Shown here: positions 50,335 to 62,199 of the stretch, piece by piece | Layout: each line of letters begins with the position of its first letter | Position numbering within the stretch: the first letter of the stretch is position 1 | Assembly: GCF_040954835.1 (NCBI RefSeq) | Contig: NC_090698.1 | Span: 30,495,501-30,559,500 of the forward strand | DNA from: Lepisosteus oculatus | Taxonomy: Eukaryota; Chordata; Actinopteri; Semionotiformes; Lepisosteidae | Direction: 5' to 3' | Length of the DNA stretch: 64,000 bases | Translations under genes and position numbers: made by a program | Notes under the pieces: model-generated | What the model was told of the DNA's origin: nothing | Seen by the model: the letters and a program-made list of their open reading frames with translations, nothing else | Databases searched by the model: none

Positions 50335-50600
50335 ATTGTATATGGGCCCTGCGTTCAATTCCTAGTGGGCTCGAGAGTGTATGTTCTCCTCGTGTTTGTG
50401 CGGGTTTCCTCTGGGTGGTCCAGTTTCCTCCCACAGTACAAAGACATAATGACAGGTTAATTGGCTTCTGGGACAATTGGTCCTGATGGGAGTGTGTGCA
50501 TGTTTGTATCCTGTACCGATTGCATGCAGGGATATGTTCTGGCTCCCCCATAACCCTCTATTGGATAAAATGGTTAAAAATGGGTGGATGGATGGACGTC
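50335..50600 (+). repeat. tRNA-derived SINE, copy 4
   Basis: Head GCGTTCAATTCCTAGTGGGC, then GTTTCCTCCCACAGTAC, then a tail ending in a GGGTGGATGGATGGA-type tract. Confidence 0.75.
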
Positions 50601-52240
50601 ATGTATGGTGTGCTTTAAATACAGAGTTTGTGGTCTTTGACACTAGTACCAAATAAATCAAGACATTCAAGATCTGAATCCTGGATTTCATGAGGATGGC
50701 CTTCAGATCAATCCTTTACCAACAGCGACAACTCCAACATTGAGTTAATTCTAAATATACTATTTTTAATTGTATTATACTGCCACAGCTGTGGTGGTAA
50801 TGTTTGTTTTATTGGTACAGAGATCATGAACATGCTTTATACAGCATATTGTCTTTATTCAAAGTGTTTAACATATTGTTCTATAGTTTAATGTATGTTT
50901 CCTCCATTATTATTTGTAAATAAAGATAATAGTTCCTGTGACATTTTATTCTGTCAACACTGGATCTATATTATCCCCTGTCTTTTAGAGAGCTTATGCA
51001 CAAACATCTTCAGTTGACTAAACCTTATAAAAATGTATAATTTTTATCCTTATCTTCAATAACACATTGATTGATGTTTAAAAGAAGCAGAATAGAATAC
51101 AAGACAAATCTCTAGTTAAAAAGACATTATGTGACACTCCCTCTTTCATGGTTTACACCCTGATAACCAACATTACTGCAATTGCAACAATAACAGAACC
51201 TGTATTCAAATCACGAATGGAGAAATAGAATTACTGACTGGCTGTTACAGCAGATTTTTCATAGGGTTCAGACTAACATGTAACATACAACTAACATATA
51301 CCACAGAGTAAAGCTCAAAGCTCTCAGATGCAAAATTGTTGAGCTCAACTGTAAGATCAGAAGAAATATTTAAGATTAATCAGGTTCCCTAAGGCTGCAG
51401 TAGGCATGAATGCAATTGTTTTTTTTGCAGGATAATGTGGATACACCAGCTGGATATCTTCCAATGTGGATACTATCATTGGGGGGTTATACTCTTGGAA
51501 TACAATGGGCTTTACGTATTACAATAATAAAGATGACAATAACAGATGTTCATATCCTCTAATATTCTCTTTATTACACTACACAGCAAGGCAAAAAAAA
51601 ATATTGCAGGGAGAAAGAAACCAGGTATTAGGTTGTATTCACATCAAGGACATCCTAGATTACAATACCACACAGAAAAGAAAGACCTTTGCTTTCCTAT
51701 AGACTAAAAGGTTTACAATCTTTCTTGATTTATACAATGGACCTTAAAAGCTCTAGCCACAACACTGCCTAACTTTATTATGAAGTAATGAAAACCAAGG
51801 ATTCCCCTAGTATGCTTGAGAACCTTGGAAGATTATCTTCCCACAGTGATGCCCTCTGTCACATTTAAAAGACTAATGATTTAACATTAATTTCTCACAG
51901 ATTATTTCTACCGATTATATGATTTTCTGTCTTGAAGACTGAGCAATTCTTCAGATTCTGTGATGTATTTTCTAATCATATTCTTATTCTTAGATCAGTG
52001 ATATATACTACTTTTTATTTTACTTTTATATTTGTAATTTGTTCTCCTAAAGTGTGAGACTGAGTAGATTTTGTGTTTATAATATCACAATTTTTAAGTT
52101 GTGATTAACTTGAGCCACTGTTTGAGCCTCTGAAACCTACACTGTGGTCAAAAATGTATGTGAGAAGCAGACCAAGTTGGCAGCCTGGATAGATGCAAGT
52201 TTTGCTTGTTGATGAAAATTAGGTTTTCAAACACTAAATA
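50600..52240. other. Non-genic AT-rich DNA
   Basis: No feature recognised between the SINE and the LINE at 52,242. Confidence 0.55.
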
Positions 52241-52241
52241 A

Positions 52242-53545
52242 CCTTGAACTTGAACTTGAACTTTATTGCCATATGTAACCGGTACTGGTACAATGGAATT
52301 CTTACTTACAGAAAGTCTCTCGATTGTAAAACAAGTGTAAAAAACAAAACAAAGTGCAAACAGTGCATCAAGACAATCTACAAACAATAGACAATGTGCA
52401 AGTAAACATGTAGACAGTTTGAATGTAAACAATACAGACGTGTAAACAATGACTGGAGATGTGCAATAGATAAGAAATCATAAAGAGGTAGGTGGTGATG
52501 GTGTAGGTGTGGTCCGAGGGGTATGGCTAAATGTGTTCGCCAGTCTCACTGCTTGTGGATAGAAGCTATTGAAGAATCTAGTGGTAAGTGTCCGTATGCT
52601 CTTATATCTCTTGCCTGAGGGCAGTGGGGTGAAGAGCTCATGCCCGGGGTGGTGACTGTCCTCTGTGATGGCCAGAATTCTACCACGGCAGCGGTCCTCA
52701 TAGAGCTGTTTAATCTCAGTGAGACCGCAGCCGATGATCTTCTGGGCCATATTGACCATTCTCTGCAGTGCCTTTCTTTCTCGTGAAGAGATGTTGCCAT
52801 ACCACACGGTGATCCCGTTGGTGAGGACGCTCTCGATGGTGCAGCGGTAGAAGTTCACCAACACATGTATTGGCATCCCCTATAGCTTGAGGCACCTCAA
52901 GAAATAAAGGCGCTGCTGAGCCTTCTTCATGATAGAGTCAGTGTTCACAGTCCAGGTTAGATCTTTAGAGTTGTGAATTCCCAAAAAACTAAAGCTGGTG
53001 ACTGTTTCCACTTCCGTTCCATCAATACTGAGTGGGCTGTGAGTGTATGGCCTGTGTCTCCGAAAGTCCACTATTTTCTCTTTCGTTTTCTTTATGTTCA
53101 AGTCTAGGTTATTGCTATGACACCACCTAAGCAGCTGTACAACTTAATCCCTGTAAGTGGACTCGTCATCATCACTGATCAGTCCTATTATAGTGGTGTC
53201 ATCTGCAAACTTAATGATGCGGTTGTTGCTGTGTCTTGCTGTGCAGTCGTGAGTAAGTAGGGAGTACAACCTTGGACTCAGACAGCAGCTTTGTGGGGTT
53301 CCAGTGCTCAGGGTGAGTGGTGTTGATGTTTTATTGCCTATCTGCACCACCTGTGGTCTCTCGATAAGAAAGTCCAGCAGCCAGTTGCAGACAGAGTTGC
53401 ACAGACCTAATCCCCTGAGCTTTGTCACCAGTTGACTGGGTATGATGGAATTGAATGCTGAACTGTAGTCCACAAACAGCATTCTCACATACGAGTTTTT
53501 TGTGTCCAGGTGTTCCAAGGCTGATTGTTGTACTAACATGATTCT
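52242..53545 (-). pseudogene. 5'-truncated Rex1/CR1-like LINE
   Basis: Minus-strand reverse transcriptase with [32 protein letters not shown] (degraded APQGCVLSP) and [17 protein letters not shown]. After a frameshift come KIVDFRRHRPYTHSPLSIDG, the thumb region, and the C-terminal FNSFYPQAVRLAN. It ends in a GTTCAAGTTCAAGTTCAAGG-type tail at 52,242. Truncated in the reverse transcriptase at about 53,545. Confidence 0.8.
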
Positions 53546-54009
53546 TAACCCACAGTAAAACAGTATGTGAAACACTGGCTGGTAATGAATGTGTGTTTTG
53601 CCATTCAATGAAAAAAAATGAAAATTCTTATAACACTGTGATATAAGATTCAGAAAAAAAGTAAGAGACAAATGTCAAAGAAAGGCAATCTCATCGCTAA
53701 TCTTTCAGGTACAGCACAAGTACTAAAATGACAAATACCCAAGATGAATTAGCAAACTTGGAATGTAGTGAGACGTTATATATACAAATGAAATACACTT
53801 ATATCCGCACAGCCCATTTCAAGAGTCATTAATGAAAGGAGGAATATGATTCAGCTTCCGATGCACAAAAACACCCTGAAACTGCAAAACACGCTGCTCC
53901 TAAAAATGAACCTGCATTATTGGAAATGCAAGATAACATTGGAACATTAGTGGCCAAAATAAATGAGAGGGCATTACAGAAAATGATAGGCATTTAAAGA
54001 GGTCACAAG

Positions 54010-54486
54010 AAATGTTCCCAATATTTTTAATGGCCTGTGTGTGCGAACATTTTAAGTTGTGCAAATATTTTCCCCAGTAACAGAAACGTGTGGACAGTAA
54101 ATTGAGTGTATATAAAACTGTAAACCTGAAATTATGTTTTGTCAATATAGTCATTCTCATAGAAGCATAGAGATCCAAAAGACCGGGACAGCAATCAATG
54201 AGCCCAGTCATAGAGACTGAGTGTCGAGCAAGCATGAGCAGTGAGGTACGAGACTACGAGAGCATAGATATTGATTATCGAGTAGCAATAATAATGCACA
54301 CAGCCAAGTTGGGCCTCTCGCAGTCAGTCTCATGGAGTCAATTTAGAATTGTTCAACTGACAACCATGTTTATTTTATTATTATAATTTTTTAATAATAT
54401 TTTTTGTGCGCAGTTCAATTTCCTATGTGCACTGATTTCATAGCCTGTGTGTGCGTGCACATGCGAACAGCTAAGAGGGAACATTG
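54010..54486. mobile_element. Non-autonomous hAT-type MITE
   Basis: A 477-base element with ends AAATGTTCCC and GGGAACATTG, flanked by the perfect 8-base duplication GTCACAAG (54002-54009 and 54487-54494). Subterminal GCCTGTGTGTGCG occurs near both ends. No coding capacity. Confidence 0.75.
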
Positions 54487-55157
54487 GTCACAAGGTTAAT
54501 AATAAATTAATATGTATATACATATATTACACACAAATATAAACCCATACTTAACTGTGTATGAGATCAAAACATATTAAATATATAGTGTACAATATAT
54601 ATTCAATAAAATAGAATAAGTTTAATTCTTTACAACTTTTGCATCATACAAAAATTGTCAAAAAAGGAAATCATGACTTTGCTGATCACTCTGCAGTATC
54701 ACAATGTGGTGAGGCAGATAGAAGATGGTTATGGTAGTGTGGGAGTGTTGCAGAAACTCTGGTGCATTCGTAAGATCAGGAAGAAAGTGAATAGAGGAAG
54801 AAGAAGTTATCAAGCACATTTTTAAAATAAAATTAAAACAGTGCTCTAAATTTTACAATTAAAATTTATGGATAATATAACACATTCTGAGAAGTTTCTT
54901 TACATCACTCAGTTTTTTAAAACATAACAAGACTATTTGCTGAGAATCTGTATGACTAAACAAGTAACAGAAATTGAGATCAGGACTGATAAACTTAAAG
55001 ACAACAAACCCCAGAGAAATGAAGCATTCAGAAAATCAGAAATAGTACATTTTAGAACACTTTAAAGATTATTTGATTAATTTCTCTTTCGTTTTAATTA
55101 ATTCAACTAATTTGAGTGTTCTTGGTATTAGACAAACTATTATTAGCACAAGCTCAC

Positions 55158-56068
55158 ATCTTAAAGGGGAACTACAATGCTAGATTTACATTTTAAGTGT
55201 GTTATAAGGAATAATTATTGGGGTTAAAAAATCAGCATTGATGAGTGCATTTCAAACCACAATGAAAGTACAAACTACACAGTAACATGTAAAACCTCCC
55301 ATTTACATCACAAAATAGACAAAATGTCCAGGTGTGCATAGTGCTATATTGCCTTTATTGTTCAGGATTCAGACCAAGGCAACAAAACTTCCTCTGACAT
55401 GAACAGGTGCTACTACATTGTAAGCAAGCAGGCTTGTGAATAAACCTCAATTAATCCGATAGAAATATCACTATTAGTCGTAAAACCATTTAATGTACAT
55501 CTTAACATAAGTAATAACAATAAACATAATTAATAATAAAAAGAAAATCATGAAGATACATTTTTGTATTGGTTTTTATGGTCAAAATGGTAGCAATGGC
55601 ACCTGGTTTGAACACCAATTCAATTTCAGTATCAAAAATGAAAATATATTTCATATTATGAACTGTCAACCTTCATAATCATGTTAACGCCTAAGCAGAG
55701 AAAAACATCAGTACACATGTTCTATCCCATTTTGTGTGCCACCACTATGTTCTGCACAGCTAAATGCTCAACAGTGAGGCATCATTTAAAATATATAAAT
55801 GAGTTGAGAAAGCCAAAAAAGTATTTATGTTGTTTGGAGACCAAACCACTTTGCTTACAAGTACTAGTGAGCAGGAAGGGTTATTTTAACATTCACAATT
55901 TTGTGCAAACCCTCGTTCTTGTCCATGGTTAGACCACCAATTTGCAATAACATGATGACCACATTGTACTTTCAAAATTCACGATTTTGCGCTTAATTTG
56001 CAATTTATTACATTTTGCTATACCATCAATTTATTTCTGAGAATTGGTGACTTCACTTCCCCTTAAAG
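55158..56068 (+). repeat. Unclassified repeat, copy B, possible TTAA-type element
   Basis: The first 350 bases match copy A at 45,965-46,310 in inverse orientation. The edges read TTAAAGGGGAACTAC and ACTTCCCCTTAA, a short inverted pair at TTAA sites, as in piggyBac or Kolobok groups. The right edge is tentative. Confidence 0.5.
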
Positions 56069-56069
56069 T

Positions 56070-58380
56070 AACCATGTGAAGTGCAGCCTTCAATCCCAGA
56101 GTTATGAGAACTCACATACCACACAGTGCCAGCGAAAGTAAAACTGGGGGAATTGCACCACTGGATACCAGTGGTCGACTCTATGGTGAGCAGTTGGGGA
56201 AGGATGCTGAGTTTTTTATATTTTGGCAAAATTATCACAATATTTTTATAGTCTTATGGTCCTTGGATAGAGTGCAGCCTTTATACAGCATCATCAGGAA
56301 AACAGTCTTATAAAAAGTACTGTGTTGCTAGGATTGAAATATAGTTAAATAATTAAAGTAGAGGTTTTCTTTTCTTTATTGATATATAGTTTGTTGGGCT
56401 TTGTTTTGATCTAACTGCCAAATGTTAACGAAAACAACAGGTAGGGCTGTTTATTTTCACATTCTGTCTCATAAATGTTAGATTTTTAAAAAGCAGTTTC
56501 ACTGCCATGAAAACAAAATTAACTGTTGGATTTAGAGGATATGGGAAGTTACTTGCATGTGCAATACTTTGTGTAATGAATAAAAATAGTTTATAATAAT
56601 GCACGTTTAACTTGAGAGTATTGTAACTGCATTTCCCAGCATTACACGTACAGTATTACACTAAGATGTGCTAGATGACATAGTCAGCTACAAAGTCATA
56701 AGGTTAAAAGTAGTTTTTTACATTTAGGAATCACCACTGCGTCTTTGCATATGTTTCATCTTAGGAGTTGTGCAATAGAAAATAAAAATCTAAAACATAT
56801 TATACAAACATTGCAGTTACTTTGTTTACTATTTTTTTGTTTTAGACTGAGTAATATCACTTTTGGCCTTCAGAGTGATTGAAACGTCCTCCTCATATAA
56901 AAAATAAAATAAGTACAATACTGTATTTAGTGTTAAGGCTTGCAATGTTTCATGCTTAACACAGCATGGGGGTTTTGTGAGTTTACTGGTACAATGTTTA
57001 GTTGTAACAGTAATTTGCATGAGTTTATTTTGGCCATTAGGAATTAATAGACAGAGCAACAATGAGTCTTCACAAGGATTCACAACACACGGAATACACA
57101 CATAGAAGTGTACATAGAAGCATTCAGAGTAAATACATAAGAGTCTGTATGGGTGCAGATTAGGTCAGAATAATCAAGCTATAGTTAGCATAAATAAGTC
57201 TCATTAACATAACTTACATTCAGGTGCTCAGAAGTAACTACTGCTACTTAAATGAATTTAATTGATATCAGCATCTGATAAAATGGCAATTGAATTGTTT
57301 CAAGCAGTAATAGTGAATATTAAATACTACTCATCCACAACCATTGATTTGTAACTCCCATGTAGAAGGATCCAGGAACAGCTGACTGGATCGTCACAGT
57401 GCTGTCCAATCCATGCTCAGCTGGCTCGATGCCAGTCTAGTAATCAGGCAGCTCGAAGTATCGGTGAGAGATACTTGCATGCTGACAGTCTCTCAAATGG
57501 GTTATTAGCATTGAGCTAAAATGGGACAAAGTCTGTGCACAGGGTGGTAACTGCTCAGTCGGGGCGAGTCACACAACAATGCAAGAAACCTAATTTGCTC
57601 CAGGCATAGTGGCTCCTGCTGAATAGTGCTATATTCAGCCTTGTTGATGAAAGTCCAACCATATTGCTCCAGTGATGTAAGAAGATGCATGGTGTCAGCT
57701 AGCCATTTGCAAGGTCCTGCTGCATGCTAGACCTTGGGAAGCATAAAGGCTCATAAAGGCTCACTCTCTAACTCGGTGCTTCAGGAAAAAAGGTTCAGTC
57801 CCAAAATTTTAACAAGTGTGGCAGGCACATGGTTCTGTTGTCAGTCAGCTAAGTTGGTTTAGCAGTGAGTGGGGGTGCAGTTTGAGGTGATGCACACATT
57901 TTTTACTTGGGAAAATACAGTTGGTGATTGGTCAAGAAGTTACCAGGTGGAGAGGGTTCCCACACCCTGCAAGTCCCTGATTGCTTGGTCATCTTGTTGG
58001 ATGGGTAACTTTTAGATTTATTTCCAGAGGTATCTATGCCCCTCTGCTAGACATCCATGTGTCAGCAGTGGGCATCCATCTTGAAGGATCTGGTCTGTCC
58101 TGGGAAAGATGCTTATCCAAAAGATAAGCTTATCTCTCTCAGTTACTCATACGTAAAGACCACTAGGCCATTCAGTGGCTGAGATCACATCTTTGGCTAC
58201 ATTCCTGTCACAGGCAACATGCACTTTGGCACAAAAATATTATAAGAAATCTCCAATAACATACAATTCTAAGTGAAATAATAGACCTTGTCCCTACAAC
58301 ATTATTATAGTAGGTTGAGGTAGTTCAAGAAGGTTGTTTACAGTAAGTTGTTCTTGCAACAACTAACATTTTTATTTGGA
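56070..58380. other. Non-genic DNA with an unclassified GC-richer part
   Basis: No gene is seen. From about 57,350 to 58,240 base composition is more balanced than around it, suggesting an old inserted element. I could not assign it on either strand. Confidence 0.45.
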
Positions 58381-58424
58381 TCAAGTAATAGGTTTATTCC
58401 ATGCTGAAAAAAAGAAGAAAGAGA

Positions 58425-58460
58425 ACACAACGTTTCGGCCGTGGAGCCTTCTTCAGGTGT
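58425..58460 (-). ncRNA. Candidate hammerhead ribozyme motif (left arm)
   Basis: Exact reverse-complement counterpart of 58,697-58,732, so the same motif is present on the minus strand. Confidence 0.45.
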
Positions 58461-58696
58461 GAGAGAGACAGGGCAGTAGGCAAAGGTAAAGTAGCGGGAG
58501 AACAAAGGTTGGGAGGGAGGAGGAGTGAGAGGCGGGAGCAGGGGACAGAAAGAGAGGCCAATCAAGAGGTGATCAAGAGGTGATTGGCCTCTTGATTGGC
58601 CTCTCTTTCTGTCCCCTGCTCCCGCCTCTCACTCCTCCTCCCTCCCAACCTTTGTTCTCCCGCTACTTTACCTTTGCCTACTGCCCTGTCTCTCTC

Positions 58697-58732
58697 ACAC
58701 CTGAAGAAGGCTCCACGGCCGAAACGTTGTGT
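58697..58732 (+). ncRNA. Candidate hammerhead ribozyme motif (right arm)
   Basis: The core CTGAAGA fits CUGANGA, stem II is GGC/GCC (58709-58711, 58718-58720), and GAAA (58721-58724) precedes CGTT with a possible cleavage after the second T. Stem I is ACAC/GTGT. Stem III would be only the self-complementary ACGT, so cleavage would need a dimer. Confidence 0.45.
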
Positions 58733-59050
58733 TCTCTTTCTTCTTTTTTTCAGCATGGAATAAACCTATTACTTGTTCCTTTGCAGCCTACGCATGCTGA
58801 CGCAGCTACCCACCTGAACATTGTTATTTGTTGTAGTACTGCTTTATTTATAATAGTGTGATTGCAAAATGATGCAAAGATATTTAATTTTTATGACATT
58901 ATATATATTACATAACATTACATGTCCAAAGTTCTTAGAGACTTACCAAAAATAATTGCTGCCATGGGTGCTTTGACCAAATATTGGGTAAGAAGTTTAA
59001 AAAAATGTGTAGCCACCATTTTGTAATTGCACATAAAAGAAAACCATAGG

Positions 59051-60382
59051 TGTCACGATCGCTACTCCTCCTCTTAAGGGCGCTGCAGCCCTTCCTCGTT
59101 CTTTCCCATTACCATAATCTTGTGAGCACACGAAAGCGTGATAACAGAAAAATATTTAAGAACTGGTCTTATTTGAGAAAAATACACCGAGCGTCTCTGT
59201 GTTTCGCTCCCATGCGCATGAAATAAAAACTTTAAATAAATACGGAAATAAAAACGGAAACGTGGAAAGATGCAAGCTTGCGTATTGCTAAAGCAGGTAA
59301 GCTACACTATTTTTGAAGAACCTTATTTACCGCTGGCAAAAGAGCTGACACGTATTATGTGTAGAGAAAAAAATGCTAAACAGCTCGACCTGCTGCCCCT
59401 CTCCCCCTGAAAGACACAGTCATTCATAGAATTGTTGAAATGAAGGATTATATCAAAAGTACACTGATAGAGCGCGTTAAGATGAGCAGATGTTTTTCAC
59501 TGCAATTAGATGAGTCTGTAGTCGATTTGGCCAATTTGCTCATTTACGTTAGATACGAGTTTGAGGGCATGTCCCATGAAGACTTTCTGTTCTGTAAATC
59601 GCTACCAACAGGAACTACAGGAGAGCACATATTTCAGCTTCTGAATGAATTTATCGAAGAGAATGGCCTCGACTGGATAAAATGCGTCTAAGTTTGTACA
59701 GACGGTGCTAGAGCAATGACAAACCGACATAACGGTGTAGTTACACGAATTAGAGAGGTTGCTCCAGAAATTAATGTACGCATTACAACATCCACCGCGA
59801 GACCTTTGCCGTCAAGAAAATGCCTGACGATTTAATATCTGTTAGACTCTGTTTTGAATTGTATCAAGGCTCGAAAAATTAATTCACATCTGCTTTGCTC
59901 AACTAAACAGGCTCACTCCTCTCACTGAAATGGTGCTTTTTTATTAGTTGTTGTTAATGTTTTTCTGTAAAACACTTTGAATAATAAAGTTTATTATTAT
60001 AACATTTATTATATGTATGTGTGAGTGTGTGTGCACGCGGGCTCATGTTGGTCATTGAGAATTTCTGGGGTTCCTATGAGATGATGACTTGTAGGTGGTA
60101 CTTGGATGCTTTGGTTGGATTAGGGGTGGTACTTGGTCCAAAAAGTTTGAGAACCACTGCACTAGATGGATCTCCTGGCCTTGGATTTTGCTTCTGTCTT
60201 GGATTACCTGTTTGGATTTTCTCTTGGATCGTTCGCCCCGGACTCACTCCCCCTGGACACCTGCACCCCCTGGACACGCCCTCTGTCTTCATGCCCTCTC
60301 CTGCATGACTTTTTCCCCAGTGTTACCTCACAATTCCGGATCGTGTCATCTGCATAGGGCCCGGAAAGAACTGTTCTTGACA
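59051..60382 (+). repeat. Solo LTR split by a hAT element
   Basis: The outer ends are TGTCACGATC and TTCTTGACA (TGTCA...TGACA). The 5-base duplication ATAGG flanks both sides (59046-59050 and 60383-60387). Removing the hAT insert leaves about 400 bases, a usual Gypsy LTR size. No internal region is attached. Strand is set by the remembered TAGGGCCCGGAAAGAA-type 3' end of fish Gypsy LTRs. Confidence 0.65.
59225..60159 (+). pseudogene. hAT transposon (copy 2), 5' end missing
   Basis: Same family as 36,967-38,205, opposite orientation. The frame 59,440-59,691 gives FSLQLDESVVDLANLLIYVR and FLFCKSLPTGTTGEHIFQLL. The right end is AAGTTTGAGAACCACTG. Homology begins near 59,225 without the matching left terminus, so the 5' end is deleted. 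Confidence 0.8.
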
Positions 60383-60724
60383 ATAGGAAAGACCTAAATA
60401 CTGAATAGACACTCCACTTATCAGATTTGGAATTACAAACTGTGTATTTCATACTTCTGCTTGCCTTTACGAACCCTCCCACCACATACAAGGGCGAATG
60501 AGGAATTTTGGGAGGCTCCTACAACCTGGCCACCTTTGAACTACTCATCATATTACATTACAGGGACCACAGCCAGCTCTCGGAGATTCAGTGACAATGG
60601 AAAGAGAATTTCATCTCTCTTTGAAAAGATAATAGGTGTCACTGAGAGCAGAAGTGATCCAAAAACCACAAATGCAGTAAAAGGTTAAAGAAATATTTAG
60701 AATAAATAGGTCCCCCCACACAAA

Positions 60725-61780
60725 ATGGCAGTAGTAACATCTGATGGTAAATGTACTTTGGAAAGCAGCACTGTCGAGCTCTTTGTCTTCTCAGGCAGTA
60801 GATGTGATAGCCCTCATCAAAGCTCTGAAAAAAGAGAGAAAAGGTAAGTTACGATGTGTTCTAAAAGGAGATACACTTTTAGTATACGCATATATGATTA
60901 TATAGGAGTCAATAGTAGGTAAGTGTTTGTAACAAAAAGAGGGGCAGAAATAAAACATTTTGAAAACATCCAGATGCACTCACAGGCAGCCCAGTTGCTG
61001 AGTGAATCAGTCTTAGTGAAAGCTAAAGCTCAAAAGAATATACAAACCTGAGTGCAACAGGGAAATACCTATGTAGTGCTAAGAAATTGGCAGGAAAAAT
61101 GAGCCCTGCTATGGTAATTGCATCTTCCACCATGGGTCCTGAGAATTCAAGATCTGCTACAGAAAACTTCCTCTAGAGATAGGCCAAAATGAGAACTTGA
61201 GGCTACAGTACAAGATGAGAAAGGAATTTAAAGATATTTTCAGCAAGGAAATGTAATATGCCACTGCAAAAGACAAATTCATATATTGTACCATAGCAGT
61301 GAAACTATGATACATCAAATAAAACAGGACTGGTGGTGGCCTGGGTTTGGAAGAAATGTAAAAAGGTCCAGAATTGTCTGATACAGCTAGTTACATCCCT
61401 GGATCAGGCTTTAAAGTTATAATTGCACATCAGCCATTCCCGATGGGAACCTGAGAAAATATGCAGTACAGTAGATTTCACAGGTACCCTGGCTAAGAGG
61501 TAAGGTAAAGCTTACTGGTCACTGTGCTGTAGATTCCTTTAGGTTGTTGTCTTCGAAAATCTCACCAAGGTATTGCACTTCCCAGACAGCAGCCTGATTA
61601 TTTGCAGATTAAGTGATTTTTAAGTGGGGAGTGCCCTTACAGTTAGACTCAGATCAAGGGACACATTGCATTGGAGCTGTCATTAAGTTGATTAGTCAGC
61701 TGTTAGGGATAAAACAACACTTCCACTTTCTTTATCATATGCTGTGCTTGGAAAAGGTGGAATGAATGAATAGTTAATTA
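60725..61780 (+). pseudogene. Second retroviral pol remnant (RNase H and integrase)
   Basis: Broken + strand translations give RNase H-like text (AVDVIALIKALKK, then EIKHFENIQMHSQAAQLL and VKAKAQKNIQT). After a gap comes integrase: WGVPLQLDSDQGTHCIGAV and ISQLLGIKQHFHF. Many stops are present. Cysteine-bearing env-like text may follow to about 62,170, but I cannot confirm it. No LTR was located. Confidence 0.65.
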
Positions 61781-62199
61781 AACAATTATATCTTAGGGAA
61801 AGGGTGGGCCAAAATGCTGTCCTCCATTGTGATGTTCCTACTTGTGATGTCTGTATTTATAGACAACCTAGGGTGTTTTGGACAAACATTGGTCTAAAAT
61901 GAAAATTAAGATTCATATTTTGTTTTATATTCATGTTCTGTTTCATCCAACAGTAGGGCTAGCTTTCACTCCCTAAATGCGTTTGCACTGCAGATGGAGT
62001 GATAGCTGAGTGTTCAAACAATGAAGCCCCTGATTTTGTTAACATTAACAATTACTGTACTGCCATCTCCTGGGGGTGTCTAGTGGTAAATGTAAATACA
62101 GACATCTGTTTCAAGCCAGGGCAGTGTGTCAAAGACCACACAAGAATGTAGGTTATGCCTTTTGGTTCAAAAAGATTACCATATAGGATGACTGAGCCA

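Larger units (their letters stand above)
58382..58812. repeat. Perfect palindrome of a Penelope-like element end, with hammerhead-like motifs
   Basis: Two 188-base arms (58382-58569 and 58588-58775) are exact reverse complements by eye, around an 18-base spacer. On the + strand the right arm reads out through CAGCATGGAATAAACC and continues past the arm to about 58,812 (GCAGCCTACGCATGCTGACG). Each arm contains CTGAAGA, a GGC/GCC stem and GAAAC. The assignment to Penelope-like retroelements rests on that motif set and is inferred. The arginine-rich reading frames in both arms are mirror images, not genes. Confidence 0.75.

Noticed and set aside
57505..57690. Minus-strand frame in the GC-richer stretch as a gene
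   Set aside because: 61 residues, no recognised domain, with stops on all sides; more likely an old repeat.
58401..58756. Two arginine-rich 60-residue reading frames on opposite strands
   Set aside because: They are mirror images produced by the palindrome arms, with no homologue recognised.
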